Source: Butyrivibrio sp.
Lineage (GTDB): Bacteria; Bacillota; Clostridia; Lachnospirales; Lachnospiraceae
NCBI GenBank assembly: GCA_017413105.1
Contig: JAFPVA010000231.1
Span: forward strand, 1-57,234
DNA length: 57,234 nucleotides
Direction of reading: 5' to 3'
Every line of letters begins with the position of its first letter. Within the stretch, counting starts at the first letter, position 1. Under the pieces are notes generated by a model, which saw only the letters and a list, made by a program, of their open reading frames with translations, made no database searches and was not told where the DNA came from. Shown here piece after piece: positions 53,682-57,234 of the stretch. The translations under genes and the position numbers were made by a program.

Positions 53682-55805
53682 ATGAACAGAGAAGAAGCAA
53701 GACAGCGTGCCAAAGAACTTGTGAGCAAGATGACTGTTGAAGAAAAAGCTTCACAGCTTCGCTATGACGCTCCTGCCATTGACAGACTGGGAATTCCGGC
53801 TTACAACTGGTGGAATGAAGCACTTCACGGCGTTGCAAGAGCCGGCACAGCTACAATGTTCCCACAGGCAATCGGTCTGGCAGCTTGTTTTGATGAGGAT
53901 CTCATGAAACAGGTTGGTGAGGTTGTAGCAACAGAGGGACGTGCCAAGTACAACGAGCAGTCCAAGAGAGAAGACAGAGATATCTACAAGGGACTCACTT
54001 TCTGGTCACCAAACGTAAATATTTTCCGTGATCCACGTTGGGGCAGAGGCCATGAGACCTATGGTGAGGATCCATATCTTACAGGTACACTAGCTGTTCC
54101 TTTTATTAAGGGCTTACAGGGTGATGGTGAGTATATGAAGGCAGCAGCTTGCGCTAAGCACTTCGCTGTTCACTCAGGTCCTGAAGGAGACAGACACTTT
54201 TTTGACGCAAAGGCATCAAAGAAGGACCTGGAAGAGACATACCTTCCTGCATTTGAGATGTGCGTAAAGGATGCCGGAGTTGAGGCTGTTATGGGAGCCT
54301 ACAACAGAACCAACGGTGAACCTTGCTGCGCAAACAAGCCTCTTATGGTAGACAAACTCAGAGGTGAGTGGGGCTTTGAAGGCCACTTCGTTTCTGACTG
54401 CTGGGCAGTAAGAGATTTCCACGAGAATCACAAGGTTACATCAAGCCCTGAAGAGTCAGCTACACTTGCTCTTGAGATGGGATGCGACCTTAACTGCGGA
54501 TGTACATATCAGAAGATAATGAACGCATACAGGGCAGGTATCCTTTCTGAGGATCTCCTTACAACGTCCTGCGAGAGGCTCTTCACCACAAGATTCCTTC
54601 TCGGTATGTTCGACAAGACTGAATATGATGAGATTCCTTATACAGTTGTTGAGTGTAAAGAACACCTTGATGTGGCTCACAAGGCTGCAGCAGAATCTAT
54701 CGTACTTCTCAAGAATGATGGAATCCTTCCTCTTAATAAAGATAAGATCAAGACTATTGGAGTTATCGGACCTAATGCAGATTCCAGACTTTCACTGGTT
54801 GGTAACTACCACGGTACTTCATCAAGATATATCACAGTTCTTGAGGCTATTCAGGACAAGGTTGGAGATGATGTGAGAGTTCTTTACTCAGAGGGCTCAG
54901 ATATCTTCAAGGACAACATCAGTAATCTTTCAGACCCTAACCTTCCTGACAGACTTTCTGAGGCTCAGACCGTGGCTGATTATTCAGATGTAGTAGTTGT
55001 TGTTGTTGGTCTTGACGAGAACCTTGAAGGTGAAGAGGGTGATGCAGGTAACCAGTTTGCATCAGGAGATAAGATTTCCCTTGAGCTTCCTCTTTGCCAG
55101 AAGCAGCTCCTATACAGTGTACTTGAGAGAGGAAAACCTACCATTGTTATCAATATGGCTGGTAGTGCTATAAATCTTTCAAAGGCACAGGAAGATGCCA
55201 GCGCAGTAATCCAGGCATGGTATCCGGGAGCAAGAGGCGGTGTAGATGTAGCTAACATCCTCTTTGGTGATGTTTCTCCTTCAGGAAAGCTTCCTCTTAC
55301 ATTCTATGCAAGCACAGATGATCTTCCTGACTTCAGAGATTACTCAATGAAGAACAGAACATACAGATTCTTTGAGGGAACACCTCTTTATCCGTTTGGC
55401 TATGGACTTACCTATGGTGACTGTTATGTTAAACCTGAGAACCATCTTCAGATGGAAAATGGCAGCACAGCTGATACTAAGGATGCCAAGCTTACAGTTA
55501 AGGTGGCAAATGACGGCAAGGTAGATACTGACGAGGTTGTTCAGGTTTACATTAAGGATCTTGATTCTGCTTTTGCTACAACAAATCCTAAGCTTTGCGG
55601 TTTCAAGAGAGTACATGTTTCTGCAGGTTCAGAAACAGAAGTTACAATCACTCTTGATAAGAATGCCTTCACATCTGTTAACGAAGAAGGTGAAAGAAAG
55701 ATCTTCGGCAAGAACTTCAGAATTTTTGCAGGTTGTCAGCAGCCTGACGCAAGATCAGAAGAACTCACAGGTCACAAGTGCATGTATTTTGATGTGACTC
55801 TTTGA
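53682..55805 (+). CDS. GH3 beta-xylosidase-type glycosidase
   Basis: 707 residues in canonical GH3 order, no signal peptide. The TIM-barrel domain (about 1-330) has YNWWNEALHGVAR, SPNVNIFRDPRWGRGHETYGEDP, CAKHFAVHSGPEGDR and the nucleophile Asp in FVSDCWAVRDF (near 238). The sandwich domain (about 370-570: ESIVLLKNDGILPL, VVVVVGLDENLEGEEGD with the acid/base Glu region) and a fibronectin-III-like domain (about 600-690, VKVANDGKVDTDEVVQVYI) follow. NWWNEALHG and SDCWA are typical of xylosidase/arabinosidase members, so release of xylose from xylo-oligosaccharides is likely. ATG 53682 follows AAAGGGG. Confidence 0.93.
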   Translation: MNREEARQRAKELVSKMTVEEKASQLRYDAPAIDRLGIPAYNWWNEALHGVARAGTATMFPQAIGLAACFDEDLMKQVGEVVATEGRAKYNEQSKREDRDIYKGLTFWSPNVNIFRDPRWGRGHETYGEDPYLTGTLAVPFIKGLQGDGEYMKAAACAKHFAVHSGPEGDRHFFDAKASKKDLEETYLPAFEMCVKDAGVEAVMGAYNRTNGEPCCANKPLMVDKLRGEWGFEGHFVSDCWAVRDFHENHKVTSSPEESATLALEMGCDLNCGCTYQKIMNAYRAGILSEDLLTTSCERLFTTRFLLGMFDKTEYDEIPYTVVECKEHLDVAHKAAAESIVLLKNDGILPLNKDKIKTIGVIGPNADSRLSLVGNYHGTSSRYITVLEAIQDKVGDDVRVLYSEGSDIFKDNISNLSDPNLPDRLSEAQTVADYSDVVVVVVGLDENLEGEEGDAGNQFASGDKISLELPLCQKQLLYSVLERGKPTIVINMAGSAINLSKAQEDASAVIQAWYPGARGGVDVANILFGDVSPSGKLPLTFYASTDDLPDFRDYSMKNRTYRFFEGTPLYPFGYGLTYGDCYVKPENHLQMENGSTADTKDAKLTVKVANDGKVDTDEVVQVYIKDLDSAFATTNPKLCGFKRVHVSAGSETEVTITLDKNAFTSVNEEGERKIFGKNFRIFAGCQQPDARSEELTGHKCMYFDVTL

Positions 55806-55879
55806 TAAAGAGTATTTAAGACGATTGAAGGACGTGTATCCGTAGAGCAATGATATGTGCTGATATGTGGAAAAGACAG

Positions 55880-56031
55880 AAGTTGTATTGCTACAACGTA
55901 AACACATATACAACTTACAAGCAATTTGAATAATTTTACAGATGTTTTTTCTACGTTTTGTTAGCTTGAAATTTGGCTATCTATGACAGATAATTATTTA
56001 CGTCAAAAAAGAATACAAGTTGAAGTTGTAT
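55880..56031. repeat. Repeated 9-mer AAGTTGTAT / ATACAACTT
   Basis: The 9-mer occurs as AAGTTGTAT at 55880-55888, as its complement ATACAACTT at 55908-55916, and again as AAGTTGTAT at 56023-56031, with a near copy ATACAAGTT at 56013-56021. It lies in the 341-base gene-free gap between GH3 and the isomerase-family gene. Clustered regulator sites are possible; part of it also forms a terminator stem. Confidence 0.45.
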
Positions 56032-56036
56032 TTTTT
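56012..56036 (+). terminator. Terminator-like hairpin after the GH3 xylosidase gene
   Basis: AATACAA (56012-56018) and TTGTATT (56026-56032) surround a 7-base loop and a T-run continues to 56036. It lies about 210 bases after the GH3 stop. The remainder of the gap to 56146 shows only a small AAGAGC/GCTCTT dyad (56080-56096). Confidence 0.55.
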
Positions 56037-56146
56037 GTAAAATTATTTGAGCTTGGCTAGGCCCAAATGATGGATCGATAAGAGCAATATGCTCTTGGGA
56101 TAAAATGATAAGTTTTATTGTGCTTATGCACAGAAAGGGGATTTTT

Positions 56147-57234
56147 ATGATTAACATTCCAGAAGTTAAAATTGGACTTGTTGCAGTTAGCCGTGACTGT
56201 TTCCCGGCTTCACTTGCAATTAACAGAAGAAAGGCTTTAGTTGAAGCCTACAAGAAGAACTTTAATGACAAGGACGTTTACGAGTGCCCTGTATGTATCA
56301 TCGAGAGCGAGACTCAGACACTTGAGGCTCTTGAGGATGTAAAGAAGGCTGGATGTAACGCTCTTTGCGTATACCTTGGAAACTTTGGACCTGAAATTTC
56401 TGAGACACTTCTTGCTCAGAAGTTCGATGGACCTGTTATGTTCTGCGCAGCTGCTGAGGAGTCACAGGGTGACCTTATCGACGGCAGAGGCGATGCATAC
56501 TGCGGTATGCTTAACGCAAGCTACAACCTTCACCTTCGCGGTGTAAAGGCTTATATTCCTGAGTATCCTGTTGGAACAGCTGAGGAGTGCGCTAAGATGA
56601 TCAACGAGTTCGTACCTATCGCAAGAGCTCTTGATGGACTTGCTAACCTTAAGGTTATTTCATTCGGACCTCGTCCAATGAACTTCCTTGCTTGTAACGC
56701 TCCTATACAGCAGATCTACAACATGGGCGCAGAGATCGAAGAGAACTCAGAGCTTGATCTTTTCGAGTCATTCAACAAGCATGCCGGTGATCCTAGAATT
56801 GCAGAAGTTAAGGCTGACATGGAGAAGGATCTTGGCGCTGGTAACAAGAAGCCTGAAATCCTTGAGAAGCTTGCTCAGTACGAGCTTACACTTCTTGACT
56901 GGATCGAGGCACACAGAGGCGGCAAGAAGTATGTTGCTATCGCTGGTAAGTGCTGGCCTGCATTCCAGACACAGTTTGGCTTCGTTCCTTGCTATGTTAA
57001 CTCAAGACTTACAGGCCGCGGAATTCCTGTATCTTGCGAAGTAGATATCTATGGCGCAATTTCAGAGTTCATCGGAACATGCATTTCCGATGATGCTGTT
57101 ACACTTCTTGATATCAACAACTCTGTTCCTGCTGATATGTACGAGCAGTCAATCAAGGGCAAGTTCGACTACAAGCACACAGATACATTCATGGGCTTCC
57201 ACTGCGGAAATACATGCACAAGCAAGCTTTCAAG
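56147..57234 (+). CDS. L-fucose/L-arabinose isomerase-family protein, 5' part
   Basis: The frame is open from ATG 56147 (behind GAAAGGGG) to the window end, 362 full codons. The start IKGLVAVSRDCFPASLAINRRKALVEAY, FGPRPMNFLACNAP, and the Glu in GRGIPVSCEVDIYGA match the fucose/arabinose isomerase family (FucI-like). The metal-binding Glu and Asp lie in this last part and the family C-terminal domain is outside the window. It interconverts aldose and ketose sugars. Near xylB, GH51 and GH67 a pentose role is likely, but the exact sugar is unproven. It is preceded by a 341-base gap with repeated 9-mers. Confidence 0.85.
   Translation, partial: MINIPEVKIGLVAVSRDCFPASLAINRRKALVEAYKKNFNDKDVYECPVCIIESETQTLEALEDVKKAGCNALCVYLGNFGPEISETLLAQKFDGPVMFCAAAEESQGDLIDGRGDAYCGMLNASYNLHLRGVKAYIPEYPVGTAEECAKMINEFVPIARALDGLANLKVISFGPRPMNFLACNAPIQQIYNMGAEIEENSELDLFESFNKHAGDPRIAEVKADMEKDLGAGNKKPEILEKLAQYELTLLDWIEAHRGGKKYVAIAGKCWPAFQTQFGFVPCYVNSRLTGRGIPVSCEVDIYGAISEFIGTCISDDAVTLLDINNSVPADMYEQSIKGKFDYKHTDTFMGFHCGNTCTSKLS

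Overview
The window looks like chromosomal DNA of a rumen or gut Lachnospiraceae, most likely Butyrivibrio or Pseudobutyrivibrio. This is inferred from the gene content: many glycoside hydrolases, AraC regulators, LplB/LplC-type sugar permeases, Firmicute-style AGGAGG ribosome sites, and a circularly permuted GH3 of the kind known from Butyrivibrio and Ruminococcus. No rRNA, tRNA, CRISPR array or transposase gene was found.

Layout. (1) 1-2752: the end of the ATP synthase operon (atpD partial, atpC) and an AGCS sodium:amino-acid symporter. (2) 2836-11297: six tightly overlapping genes: membrane-anchored GH3, small membrane protein, GH2, GtrA-like protein, LytTR response regulator and GHKL histidine kinase. 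The GH3 start region is broken by an in-frame TAG. (3) 11310-14425: a secreted, membrane-anchored type I pullulanase behind a clear promoter with a LacI-type operator at the predicted start point. (4) 14464-22398: a signalling island with a SpoIIE-type PP2C phosphatase, an unrecognised protein, a STAS protein, a 1277-residue protein containing a permuted papain-like (His...Asn-Cys) motif, and a GNAT. It is bracketed by two almost identical hairpin repeats. (5) 22411-26994: MATE transporter, a 74-residue membrane protein, a lipoprotein fusing an S66 carboxypeptidase to a histidine acid phosphatase, and a cluster of REP-like palindromes. (6) 27163-48603 plus 53682-57234: a large glucuronoarabinoxylan-utilisation region with xylulokinase, GH51, DUF4003 protein, esterase, long GH2, AraC, GH67, GNAT, AraC, GH115, two ABC permeases, solute-binding lipoprotein, GH3 xylosidase and a fucose/arabinose isomerase-family enzyme. 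(7) 48705-53372 (minus strand): a NatAB-like ABC exporter, one permease of which is fused to a CPBP protease.

How it fits together. The solute-binding protein and permeases would import decorated xylo-oligosaccharides. The GH67, GH115, GH51, esterase, GH2 and GH3 enzymes lack visible signal peptides, so they would strip side chains and cut the backbone in the cytoplasm; xylulokinase and the isomerase feed pentoses into central metabolism. No ATPase is encoded next to the importer, so a shared MsmX-type ATPase elsewhere is inferred.

The most unusual items are the PP2C/STAS/papain-like island, a nested about 140-nt RNA-like structure just upstream of the solute-binding protein gene, the TAG codon in the GH3 leader, and the family of six REP-like hairpins.
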